Assembly (NCBI RefSeq): GCF_964340395.1
Contig: NC_135550.1
Location: forward strand, 20,420,676 to 20,480,675
Direction: 5' to 3'
Length of the DNA: 60,000 bases
Source of the DNA: Glandiceps talaboti
Taxonomy: Eukaryota; Hemichordata; Enteropneusta; Spengelidae
A program made the translations under genes and the position numbers. The notes beneath the pieces were generated by a model. The model was not told where the DNA came from. It did not search any database and worked only from the letters and a program-made list of their open reading frames with translations. Numbering within the stretch: position 1 is the first letter of the stretch; every line of letters begins with the position of its first letter. Of the stretch, positions 1 through 12,300 are shown one piece after another.

Positions 1-208
1 CAGAATTATGCTTTATATCATTGAGAGTATCAAACACTGCTAAGTATCACTGAGTTTAGGTGTTATACCTGATATAATGAAACAGTCTGCCAAATATTGA
101 AGAATTAGGCATTAAGTGTTACATCAATGAGATATCAACACGCTTAACAATACTAATATTGTTGAATTACAGACTAAAGCTTGAAGAAAAGTGTGCTGTT
201 ATACTCAC

Positions 209-336
209 TTTCACACTCTGGAATGCCTCTGACTGCTGTGCCTCGAACCTCAGCACCAGTACCCTGATTTACACACCAACATATACCAATAGAATCAGCA
301 CACTGTATTTTTTCATAGCGACCATCTGCTGTACAT
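209..336 (-). CDS. Gene A exon 11: thyroglobulin type-1 domain 2, C-terminal half
   Basis: Phase 2 to 1, acceptor TTTGTATAG and donor GTGAGTAT. It contains CTADGRYEKIQC, ICWCVN and a final PECE, so the QC, CWC and last Cys of Tg1 are all present. It is the last exon inside the window; the strong donor shows the gene continues off the left edge. Nothing recognisable was seen between 1 and 208. Confidence 0.9.
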
Positions 337-3300
337 CTATACAAATAGTTGAAAATCAAACCAGAATTCAAACATTACTGTAACAACACAGAAGAATCCA
401 TTACAAATATCAAACTGAGCACTGACCATTTATCTACACAAACAGATAAAATAAAACAAGAATTCAAACATTGCTGTAACAATAAATAGGGGAATCTGTT
501 ACAGACTATAGGCTATATATATACACATATAATCTGTGAGATACTACAGTTACTATGTGTGTATTTGCCAGCACTCACAAATGACCAGACCAATGTAGGT
601 AGCGCAATGCGACCAGTGTGCCCTCTAAGTCACTTTGACATGCTTCTGTACATCACATTGTAAGTTTGTACAGGTAGTTAAAATTTCAACATAAATAGAT
701 AACTGCAGGTTCTACACTTTAATATGCTGTAAAAATACTAATCTCTCTGTGTTTACCTTGGTACCATTCTTTCCAGTGGTGTCATTGCTCCTTCAGACAT
801 GGAAAAAACCTCTGGACTAGTTGCTCTTTTGGCAGCTAGTTGACATGCAGTCAACCCAGCTGAACATAATAAAAAAATACTACATGTTAGTAAACAGAAA
901 GAAATATGAAATTTGACTTCTATATTGGAAGTAAAGAGGTTTTTACCTTAATACTTCTAATTTGCATATAAAATACAAGAACATCTGCTTCATCATCCTT
1001 GCATTAATGAATCATGGCATGTCAAGTTTGATTCTTAAAATCGTTATTGAATATTTTTGGTCTACATTTCTGTGAAGAAATGTGGCTAACGATAACATAG
1101 TACCCAGATATAAAAGTTCACATCATCTGTGATTAAATGCTATAAAATACATTTGTACGTTCTTTTCACATGAATAAGTTATTGTTGGGTTGTCTTTGAT
1201 AGCAGTAATTGCAAAGATGTTTAACTACTCAACATGAAAGTATGCATCTGCGTGTATTCTTACGTATGTACCAGTAATTACTTGCGCTGATGTATGTGCA
1301 TACTAGTGGTATTTGCAAGTGCAACAACAAACACATCATTGTATACCTGTATGCAAATGATATGCAAATTGGAATACAAACATTCCTTGCCAATGAATTC
1401 ATGTGATTGTAGAGTATGATTTTTACGGAAATTTGTTGTTTGAGAATGCCGGTGTGGGTACTCACAGGTATTTGCACTTGTGCTTGCAGGTTGCATTTTC
1501 ACTTGCTACACAAAAGTACAATAATTTTATGACAGAAGCCCATGACGACTGAGTTCAAGTGTGGTGTAATCTGGGTGTATGCAAGCTTGCTTGTAGTGTT
1601 CTCTGTGGCTACACTTTCACGAGCGTAGCGAGTGAACATGCAACAGAAAACACTACAAGCACAAGTGCAAATACCACTGAGCACCCACACTGGAACTCAT
1701 GCACAATGGGGTTCTGTTATCAATTCATATATTTATCGGAAAAAGTAAATTTCTGTACAATTGATATTATAATTCTGCAATCGCATGCTCTTGTGTACAT
1801 ACAAGGAACAACCGCATCCACATTTGCATATCATTTGCATGCAGGTGTGCAGTAATGTTTTTGGTATTGCACTGCAGTGCAAATACCAGTAGTATGCGTG
1901 TGCAACAGTGCAAGTAATCTCTGATACATATGTATGAATGATCAATATGTCCATTTCATAATGCAGTTGAGGGATAAAGTGTTGAATACTTGAATCAAAA
2001 TTAGCACAATTGACTCCTGGAATTTGCAGGAAATGGCTTTAATATGACTTTGACCTTTATGGAAAGTATTGGTTTAAACTCAAACAGAGAATAGTTCATG
2101 CTGATTACATACACTGTGTTGTAGAATATCCTACACAGCGTGAACATTTTATACACAATTAAACTATACTAACCAAGTACTGGCGTGAGACAATCTCTAG
2201 AACATCCCACTGAACAACACATCTTGCCTTCTTTACATCCTTTGCCACACTTATCTTCACAAATTGTAATGATACCTGGGTCTTGCTCTGGACACGTTAA
2301 TGTACCTACAATATCAATGTCATGTAATGTCACAAAAAGCTGTGGAATGTTGGTACATTAATAGGAAACACGGAAGAAAGTATTTTGGGGGGAAGAAACA
2401 AATATTGCAACATTTCACAAAAACACAAAAAGTATTATTTCATATCTGGCAGGTACAAATGTACCTTCTGCAGTGCAGTTTGTAACTCTCTTGCCACTAT
2501 TGTCAATAAACTCAGCTTTACAAGAATACCTACCTTCTGCAGTGCAGTCAACTATCTGGTCACTGTTGTCAATAAACTCAGCTCTACAGGAATACCTACC
2601 TTCTGCAGTGCAGTCAACTATCTGGTCTCTGTTGTCAATAAACTCAGTTCTACAGGAATACCTACCTTCTGCAGTGCAGTCAACTATCTGGTCACTGTTG
2701 TCAATAAACTCAGCTCTACAGGAATACCTACCTTCTGCAGTGCAGTCAACTATCTGGTCTCTGTTGTCAATAAACTCAATTCTACAGGAATACCTACCTT
2801 CTGCAGTGCAGTCAACTATCTAGTCTCTGTTGTCAATAAACTCAGCTCTACAGGAATACCTACCTTCTGCAGTGCAGTCAACTATCTGGTCACTGTTGTC
2901 AATAAACTCAGCTCTACAGGAATACCTACCTTCTGCAGTGCAGTCAACTATCTGGTCACTGTTGTCAATAAACTCAGCTCTACAGGAATACCTACCTTCT
3001 GCAGTGCAGTCAACTATCTGGTCACTGTTGTCAATAAACTCAGCTCTACAGGAATACCTACCTTCTGCAGTGCAGTCAACTATCTGTTCACTGTTGTCAA
3101 TAAACTCAGCTCTACAGGAATACCTACCTTCTGCAGTGCAGTCAACTATCTGGTCACTGTTGTCAATAAACTCAGCTTTACAGGAACCACAATTGTCAGT
3201 TCGACAAGATGCAGTAGGATTTGCAGGGCAAGTAGCAGTATTGCATGGATCAATAAGACAGCTGACTGGCGTTTTACCATTGTCACATGCTGGTGGTGGA

Positions 3301-6300
3301 GCTATAAAGGAAACAACACATGTCTAATTACTGGCTAACCATAAACCTCTTTAGGTTGATATTGTTATCAACTAATTACACTTGTCAGTAACTTAGGCAA
3401 ACCCAATTTTGAAATAAAGACTACCAACATAAATGAAAGATACATTTCATAATAGTGTATATAAACATACAATTGTAAAACCATCATACAGCTCAATAAC
3501 ATACTTAAACGGCTCTGTACCAATCCCGGGTCATCGCATTACTGAGTGTTTCATTTCATAACAAGGATTACATGGGATCATTCTTTTTTTCATGACCAGG
3601 GTTTTCTATAGCGCTGCCAAAAATATTTTGCAAACCTAAATGTTAATCTCTGGGCCTTTAAAGGTAGTAATTTTCATGGGTTAAATCAAGCATTATCAAA
3701 TCATACTGTATTCTACTTACACACACACTGGGGAATGCCACTGCAATCCTTTGATGAGCACAACACATGCATTGCATGGCATTCAGTACCTCCTGGACAT
3801 TGAATTCCCTGAAATGGAAAAAAGAAAAGAAACAGTTCATTGTAGCACAATAGATGGTATATTGTTGATTGTATATAAACCCTATGACAATGATAGTTCA
3901 GTAAGTGTTAAGGCGATGGGGACAGAGGAAGACATATTGTTTCCCATATTCACTGAAACCAATGAAATTTAAAATCACACTTTGTTATCAACTTAGAATG
4001 CACCTCAGAAATAAACTCTCTTAACTTTTGCTGCTATTTTGTTCAAGGAAACTCAGCCTATTCTCAATTAAAAATCAACAATGACAAAATCTTGAGTCAC
4101 AGTACACATTTTCTGAAATAGAGGTCAAAGTGATGCCAAACTTTAGTCAAACCTGAATGGATCTCTGTAGCACGTGTGTGTGTTTGTGTGTATTTGTCTG
4201 TATAACAGAAAATCGCTGGGAGCTATTCCCAGCACAAAAATTAAAATGAAAAATAAATAAATAAAAAAAAAAACTTTTGTCATTTGAGAATCCAATATGG
4301 CCACCAAATACAGTGAGAAGATTGATGATTTCCTTGAAAACAAGACAATAACCCCAACATTTCTTTTCTTCTCTCCTCTCCTCTCCTCTCTCCTCCTCTT
4401 ATTATTTCAAAGAACAGGGAACAAAATTTCATATACTTAGTAGTTAGGACAGCAGCTAAGATCATTGGCAAGGAACTTCCACCCTTAGAGTATCTTTTTA
4501 CAACCCACACTACTAGGTAGTCAATGTCTATCATTAGTGACATTTATCACCTGTATAACCCATTGTTTGACATGTTACCGTCCGGTACACATTATAGGTC
4601 TTTTAAAACCAAAACCAATTGTTTCAAAAACAGTTTTTATCTAACAGCTGTTCATATTGCAAATGAGTCATAATATTGCTGTACTGTCCTGTGTTTACTG
4701 AATATATTCTTTGTTTTAGTGATCTGTGAATACTGTTGTTTGAAATGTTTTTTTAACTCAAGTGGGGCGTACTTGGGGTATTTGCATGAGCAGTTGCAGT
4801 GTTCTCTTCAGCTGCACTTTCATGGGCGTAGAGAGTGAAAGTGCAGCAGAAAACACTGCAAGCATGAATGCCAATACCCCCTGCGTACCCACACTGGCAC
4901 TCACACAGAATGAGGTTCTGTTATGTTTATCAGAAACAGCAAATTTGTATGAAAATGACACTATGCAATCATAAGCTTTTGTGTACAACAACAACTGTGC
5001 TCTCATTTGCATATCATTCGCATGAAGGTATGCAATACTGTTTTTGGTATTGCATGGCAGTGCAAATACCACTAGTATGCATGTACAGTATGGTGCAAAT
5101 AATCTTCGGTTCATAATAATCTAATGGACATTACTTCAGTCTGATAGAAACTTGATAAACATTTAGATTTAAATTTGCTTACCTCACAAGGATCAAAGCA
5201 TTGACAGATTGGACAACCATTTTGGTCTGCTTTGTATCCAAATTTGCACATATCCCCAAGATTACAAACTGGCGCATCACATGTCTCTGACAGATCTGAA
5301 AGACATATAGAATTATCTTTACAATACAATACAATACAATACAATGCAACGCAATGCAATTTAATACAATACAATACAATACAATACAATACAATGATTT
5401 GTATCATGAGAAGATTTCAAAGTAAGAATAACGTACATGTACATGTAAAAATCTTATCATAGTGATTACCAGTATCTGGCCTTGACTGTTTCTATCAAAT
5501 TCCTAACTCCTAGTAACTCTACATCCAACTGTCAAAAGCACAATAATACCCATTCTTCATCATCCAAAGCATAATTATGTACTTCTCATAAATATATGTG
5601 CAAACATTGTCCCAACATTGCACATACTTCATAAATTAATTTATCAAACTTACCATAATCATCACATCGATATTGCTCTCCACCCTTTACTATTTCGCCA
5701 AGAGATCCTTCTAATCTAGTTCCACGTTTATTGGCACACCAGCACACATCAATGTTGTCGTTACACTGCACTATATCAAAGTTACCATCATCATCACAAA
5801 TTGGCACATACAATTTCAAATCCCCTGCTGATGATTTCTTTGCAGCAACTGCACTTTCTAACATAACCCTCATAAAAGAACATACTCCTTGTGCATCTGG
5901 AAAAAAAAGCATCAGAGTGAAGAATTGTATCAAATATCAATATATTCATAATCATAAAACAGCGATAGAGTGTAAATTTCAGATTCACATCTAAAAAAAA
6001 TCCCCCAAAAAGTTTAAAGACCTGAGATTCAATCCCAAGCTGTGTTAGTGTTATCTTATCTGTGGAAGTACGAGTGTTACATAGGACTATCCTTTTGTTC
6101 TGGATTTAACATTTCCCTTCCAGACTACTTTTCCTTCCAAAATTTTCATCCTAATGGGAATATGGTCTTTAAGGCTAGGTTCATGTACATACAAATGATG
6201 ATGGCCATATCAAGTTCCCAGTTTTAGAGCCCAATTATGCCAGTTTTATTTTTTACCATGTCTGCAGAAAATTATGTGCTTGCTTGCAAGAATGCACTAT

Positions 6301-9300
6301 CTTGTACATATTGCCTTTCTCAAACTTTACATTTAGATAATTACCAGGTTTGATATTGGGTTGATTAATTTCCATGTACTATAATAATCAAAGATATTTG
6401 ATGTTTCTGTCATACTTGACTCACACTTACCTTGCATAGGAAGTTCCATGCACTCAGTACCACAGCCATTGTGACAGCATTTCTTATTTCCATAGCATTG
6501 CTCATCTTCAGAGCATAAGACAGCACATGTTCCAATCTCATCTCCTACCAAAGGGCACTGACCAGGCTTGACTGCAATGACGATGAAAACATGGTCATTG
6601 TTATACAATTTACTGTGAAATATTTCATTCGCTCTAAAATTATACAAAATGTGTTACTGTGAGTTGACAAAAAATGTCACGTACCCAGGCTACAAAAAAA
6701 GACACATGATGCCAGCCATAATGTAGGGAGAAGTTTAACTCTGTATTAGTGTCAAAGCTAGAGTGATGAAAAACTGGCATACTATCACTCAAATACCAAA
6801 AGGTTGCATATAACACCAGTGCAGGGGCTTGCCAAAAGGTTGAACAAAACACCAGAGCAGAGGCTTGCCTCCCATTGCTTGACTGGATATACATGCATCG
6901 TATCAGAATTGCAATATACAATGAGGTAAAATAAATTCTCTATATGATATGTGCACTCATATCATGAAAATTTAGTCTTTACACCTAATAGTTATTATGC
7001 TGACATCAGGCATTTGTACTGTACACTATTAAACATAACTTAAAAGTTACCGATGACGTTCCAGTATAATATAGAAATCCATATTGTTTCAATAAGAGAA
7101 ATAAATAACTTTATATGCAGTTGTAATAATTATTAGATTTCAGATTGGAGTTTACAAATTATCATACTTATTTCAGTGTTAACGCCTCTGTTTTAAGCTA
7201 ATTACTAAGGGTGTGGTAATGTGTGCCTTGATGTAGTCCTTAATTCTCTTTAGTTGTCCTGAAATATGTGAAATAATAAAAAGCTGGACAACTGACCTAG
7301 ACTTCTAGCAACAACTCCATTCTTACACAAGACAAAATGTTAACTGTTCACATGGAGTTTGTTTTAACAAATGAATGACGGCAGCAAAAATTAGTGAAAT
7401 ATTCCACTAAAATGACACTATTTTAAATTGAACAAAACATTTAAGTTGTCAAATTGTAGATAATTACTTCCCATTGTTCATCAGCTTTGTTTACATATTA
7501 TTTGTTTAGTTCACTTTTATGCATACCAGACAATATTCATCAGGAATGCATCATGGCTGACTAAAACACTGTAAATGTACATTTATGTTTAGCATGTGAT
7601 TTTTAGTTCTACCTTCATTTTACTACAGCATGATTGATCACTTATAGATATAGATACATATTTGAGTATCCTGGCTCTACTAAATTGTCTGCACAATGAT
7701 GTACAGCCACTTCATGCTGTTCTTGTTCATATTTGTCATGTCCCATTTCCTCCTGACAAACAAAACCAAAGATATGTACACTTAAAAGGGGTACACGCCG
7801 AGATTTTTACATTCTGGGCTGTATTTTTTCATGGTAGATTACAAGATGTTTTGTTGTATTTTAATTACTGAGGCATACTTAACCATCAGTTGCGTTTGAC
7901 TGAACTCAAACCAGGTACTTAGGAATAATACATCAGGTAAAATAATTTATTATACCATAAGTATACTAAAAGGTTGACGAAACTGCTTATCCCGCTACTA
8001 CACTATAAAAGGCATGTTCATATTGCTTTTTTCGTGGTTTTTTTTCTCCGGCGTAAATAGGTGAGAACGATTAGTAAACAGAGGGGATCAGCTGTATGTG
8101 TTCACACACACAATGTGACACCATTATCCGCCGGCGTAAACGATAAGTTCAACGATAAGTGCATAGTGCGATCATTGTAAACAACATGAGTTGTAGAGAC
8201 TGCCTTGTGTTTTTTATTGCTGTTTATTGCTGTGTACGTTCATGCGTTCGAGAAATAAGCGAAGATGTCTTCTCAGATCTCATGCATGTTAACAATTTCA
8301 CTCGTCGTCGCGTCGTGATGCCCAGTTTAACTTTTATTTCGACAAGCCACGCAACACGCTCGACGTTGACATGTCGACCAACGTGAATTCATGTGTTTTC
8401 TATTCGTACAAATTCTGAATTCAGTCACACCAGTTGTTACCTCTTTCGCTGTTGTGGACCATGGGTGTATTACTATTAGCGAGGGACATGTTGTATGGTT
8501 TTTCTCTACTCCCGTTTGCCCCTGACATTAAACGTCTCTTCTCAAATAATGGTAGTTTGTCGACATAGTACAGCCATGGTTCTACTTCCATGGTACAGCA
8601 AATAGCCTACACGGCGGAGAACCACCGCCGGTTTCAGTATGAGTAAACGGCAAATAACTAATTTCTTTTCTCCGGCTAGTAAGCCAGGTAGGAGTGATGG
8701 AAATGGTGAACAACCCGCTAATGAAAAAAATAATATCGCAACGAGACCGCAAGCAAATTCTGCCTTCCGAAATACTTTCCACGCAAGGCCTTTCGTTGTT
8801 ATGGCGGCAAATTTGCACTTCCGTATGTGATCTGTGCACTGTGTGCATGTCTGTAGTACTGTACATGTAACAATATCAGTATTTATCAAATCTCGTATCG
8901 TCTTTACTTTAATTTATTTGAACTGAACAATCTTCAGAGGAATAAGTGTGGCGAAGACATTCACTGGTAAAAAAGTCAAAAATGATTCACGCAATAGTCA
9001 ACTTCCAAACACTTACGGCACTCAGTGGTGAAATGACCCAATATATGTTATCAATTTCACATCGCACATCAGTCGTCTGCTATGAAATATTTCAGTAAAC
9101 CAAACGAAAAAAAAATCCTACCGAACACTAATTGTACGTAATTACGTGATGTTGAGAACTAGCTGCATTTATTTGCAGATTAATTACGTGACACCATCTG
9201 ACTTGCACATGTAAAACGGGACGGGTTCCCCCAGTCACCCCATTACTTTTCCGAGTACATTCACATTCAGTCTCAGTAAAAAACTTCAAGATGGAAATAT

Positions 9301-12300
9301 CGTAAAATTAAAACCCGAGGACAAGTACCTAAAACGTAGACATCAATAGCAACTTTTACACAAACCATATATTCACAGATACATGTACCTCCAATGCTCA
9401 CAGCGTCTGAACTTATATGGCTGTGATGCTCATATGTCGGCCAAAATGTACCGTTAAAACTTATAATCGGGAGTTAATACAAAGGAAATCCACAAAATCT
9501 GAAGAGAATATTTACGCAAATTACTGTGCTATCTCGGCAACAACTTCTTTGATAGCAGTTTCCGTAAATACGGTGGCGAAGACATCGTGTGCTAAACATA
9601 AGGTATCTTTTCAGATCGTAACGAAAACGTATCTCACACGTGTTAAATTTTGGGCAATATGTGGTGGTTGAATAGCAAATTAACGAGTCTTGTTCTCCTA
9701 ATAATATTTCGCGTAAGTTTGGCTCTGCAATTCGACAGGAAAACCTAAAAGTAGCAACATTTTGAAACGGCGTTTTCACTGTGACCTCGGCCATTTGCGT
9801 TACCGTTGGAGAAATTGTAGCGATTGCTTCCAGTCAAACATCGGAACGGAAAAAGGTACAAAAACAGAGGAAAGAACCCCAAAATCACAGTACACGCTAC
9901 AGTTATTGCAGTTAGTATACAACATGGTTTGAGTGAACCACATAAACGTTACATGGGAGGATGATTCATTGAAGGGATGATGTGGTGTGGTACATCAATA
10001 ATAATAACAATATTTATGATTCGTTGCCGACTTCAATGTTTTTTTAAATACATTGGTGGTTCTGAATAAAGATTAGCAAGCTTACCAAAGTGTGATAGTA
10101 AAGATGAGTATATAAATACAAACGTGTTTATGCCAACTTATAACCAGTACATGAAATGGTTTCTTCCGGACAAAGTTTTATGACTTCACCCATGGTGCTA
10201 CACACCACTATCCTAATAAACAAGAAAGGCCTAAGTACGCGGCGACATCAGTTTACAATACATGTATGATGATGTGGCTCGGTAATTGTCGATCGAACTC
10301 TCAATATTGCGCACTAATTAGCTGGCAACATGGTAATTTGCTGACCGGGGAAATTAGTGCGATGACTGCAATACACCGATTGAGGGCGCTTACACCGGCG
10401 TAAAGCGTTCACACCTACAACTGAGTACAAGCTAATCCTTTCCTCCGGAGGATCTCCGGAGCTGAATCAACCAAAACCTCCGCAGTAAAATAATCCACAG
10501 ATTCTCCGGAGTCGACCATTCACACACGCAAATTACCTCCGGAGTTAATTTAAGTCACTGATTCTCCGGAGGATAGGTCCTAGTGTGAACGGAGTAAAAG
10601 TGATATCAGTACCATCGATTACATATATCGATATTAACATTATTATACCTGTATAGGTTAATGGTTGCTTTTAGAGTATTTTCACTCTGGAGTCGAATAA
10701 CTTATAAGCTCAGCCTGTGCCACTTTAATTCATACTAAAATTTTACATCCCAAAATGTAGTGTCGATAAAATTTGAACTAACACTGTAACAGGAAACGAA
10801 GACAATGTACATATTTTGTGAGATAAATTGTATCACGGTAATAAAACATTCTTTGCCATCAGTTTTTACCCTATAGAAATAACTGATCTCATCATATCAA
10901 ATAAAAACATAATTAAATCAATTTATTGGGAACTTTGTGAAGAGTAAAAGAAATTTACTGCATATTAACTGTAAGGTACGAATGTGTTAAGTGTCACGTC
11001 ATCCTATCAGCTACCACTGGACAAACCGACATAGTTTAGTCAAACTCTTCCATTAGCCACAAATATACTTGAACAGAAATCACATTTAAATATACGATAT
11101 TATAACATCTAGGTTCATAAATATTTGGGGCATTTTTTTCATAATTATTTATATTCAATAATTTCTTTTTTCAATTGAGTTAACAGTAAAAACACACATT
11201 CATGTTATTGCACCTGTTGTAAATAGACTGAGAACAGTCTGATATGTTTTAAACAATCACATGTAAAAAAAATTCCTTTGATGTTTAGTATTGACTGAAA
11301 TATGACACCACTCATTTCATATGTTGACAGAAATTGAAAGAATTCCAGAATTACCATTATATTTACAAATCCATCAATTTACATTGCACAGATTTTAGAA
11401 GTTTAAATCTATCATTGAAATTTTTCAAAAAGTGAACAGAATACGACCGTTAAAGTACTTTGTGTTTATAGTGCTAAGAATTTTATGAAAGAATTGGACA
11501 CAGGTAGGTATTAGGAAGTAAACAATAGGACGACATGGGAATAAATTATGCAAACACAGATTGGCTATTGATGCCCATCTGAGGCGACAGATGGTTTCTT
11601 TGCTTTGCTTGCCCTAAAGGTCCCCTCAATATGGGACAGGAGATAAAAAACCAGAATACATCAGATTCAATTTATAGAAAAAGACAGAAACGTATTTATA
11701 TATAAATTAAAGTAGGGTTTAGTTGGGAAATATTTGTTATGGCACACACATGGTGCCATATGAGCCAATCTGGCTGCAACCATTCAGTTGAGAATAAAAG
11801 GGTGTATATAGTGAAATTCTGTACACACACCCTTTTGATGGATTTTGATTGTACCACAGCTGAACAAATTGTCTCTGTATCAATAGATTCTGTATACTGT
11901 TGCATTGGTGACATGGTTTGGCAAAGAGGTGATATACTTTAGTAAAGAAGGACAAAATCATGAAACGGTATTCATTGACGTAGGATTTCTTACAGATTTA
12001 CAGATGTACGAAAATATATTCATAATATCAAACATCTTTTAATAATTGTTAGAATTTGAGATGGTAGTGGTGTGCACGTGCAGGCCAATATTCTACCAGT
12101 TATATATTCTAAAGCATTTCTTTTGGTGTATTGTGTCAAAGAATAAGCTGAATATTGTGGTTGTTGTTGTTGTTGTTGTTGTTGTTGTTATTTTTAAAAA
12201 AAATCAATTTATAATGAGGATATTGGAATCTCTTGAGTCCCACTAACCAGAATCATTACATTTCAAACTAACAATATAAAATTTACGAACACAATAATGA

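Noticed and set aside
2466-3194. CRISPR array
   Set aside because: The units are directly adjacent tandem copies without unique spacers, in animal DNA with introns.
2385-3338. 317-codon plus-strand ORF with 22-residue repeats
   Set aside because: It is the opposite strand of the 66-bp minisatellite; the length divisible by three leaves several frames open. The minus frame carries the CRD cysteines and proper splice sites.
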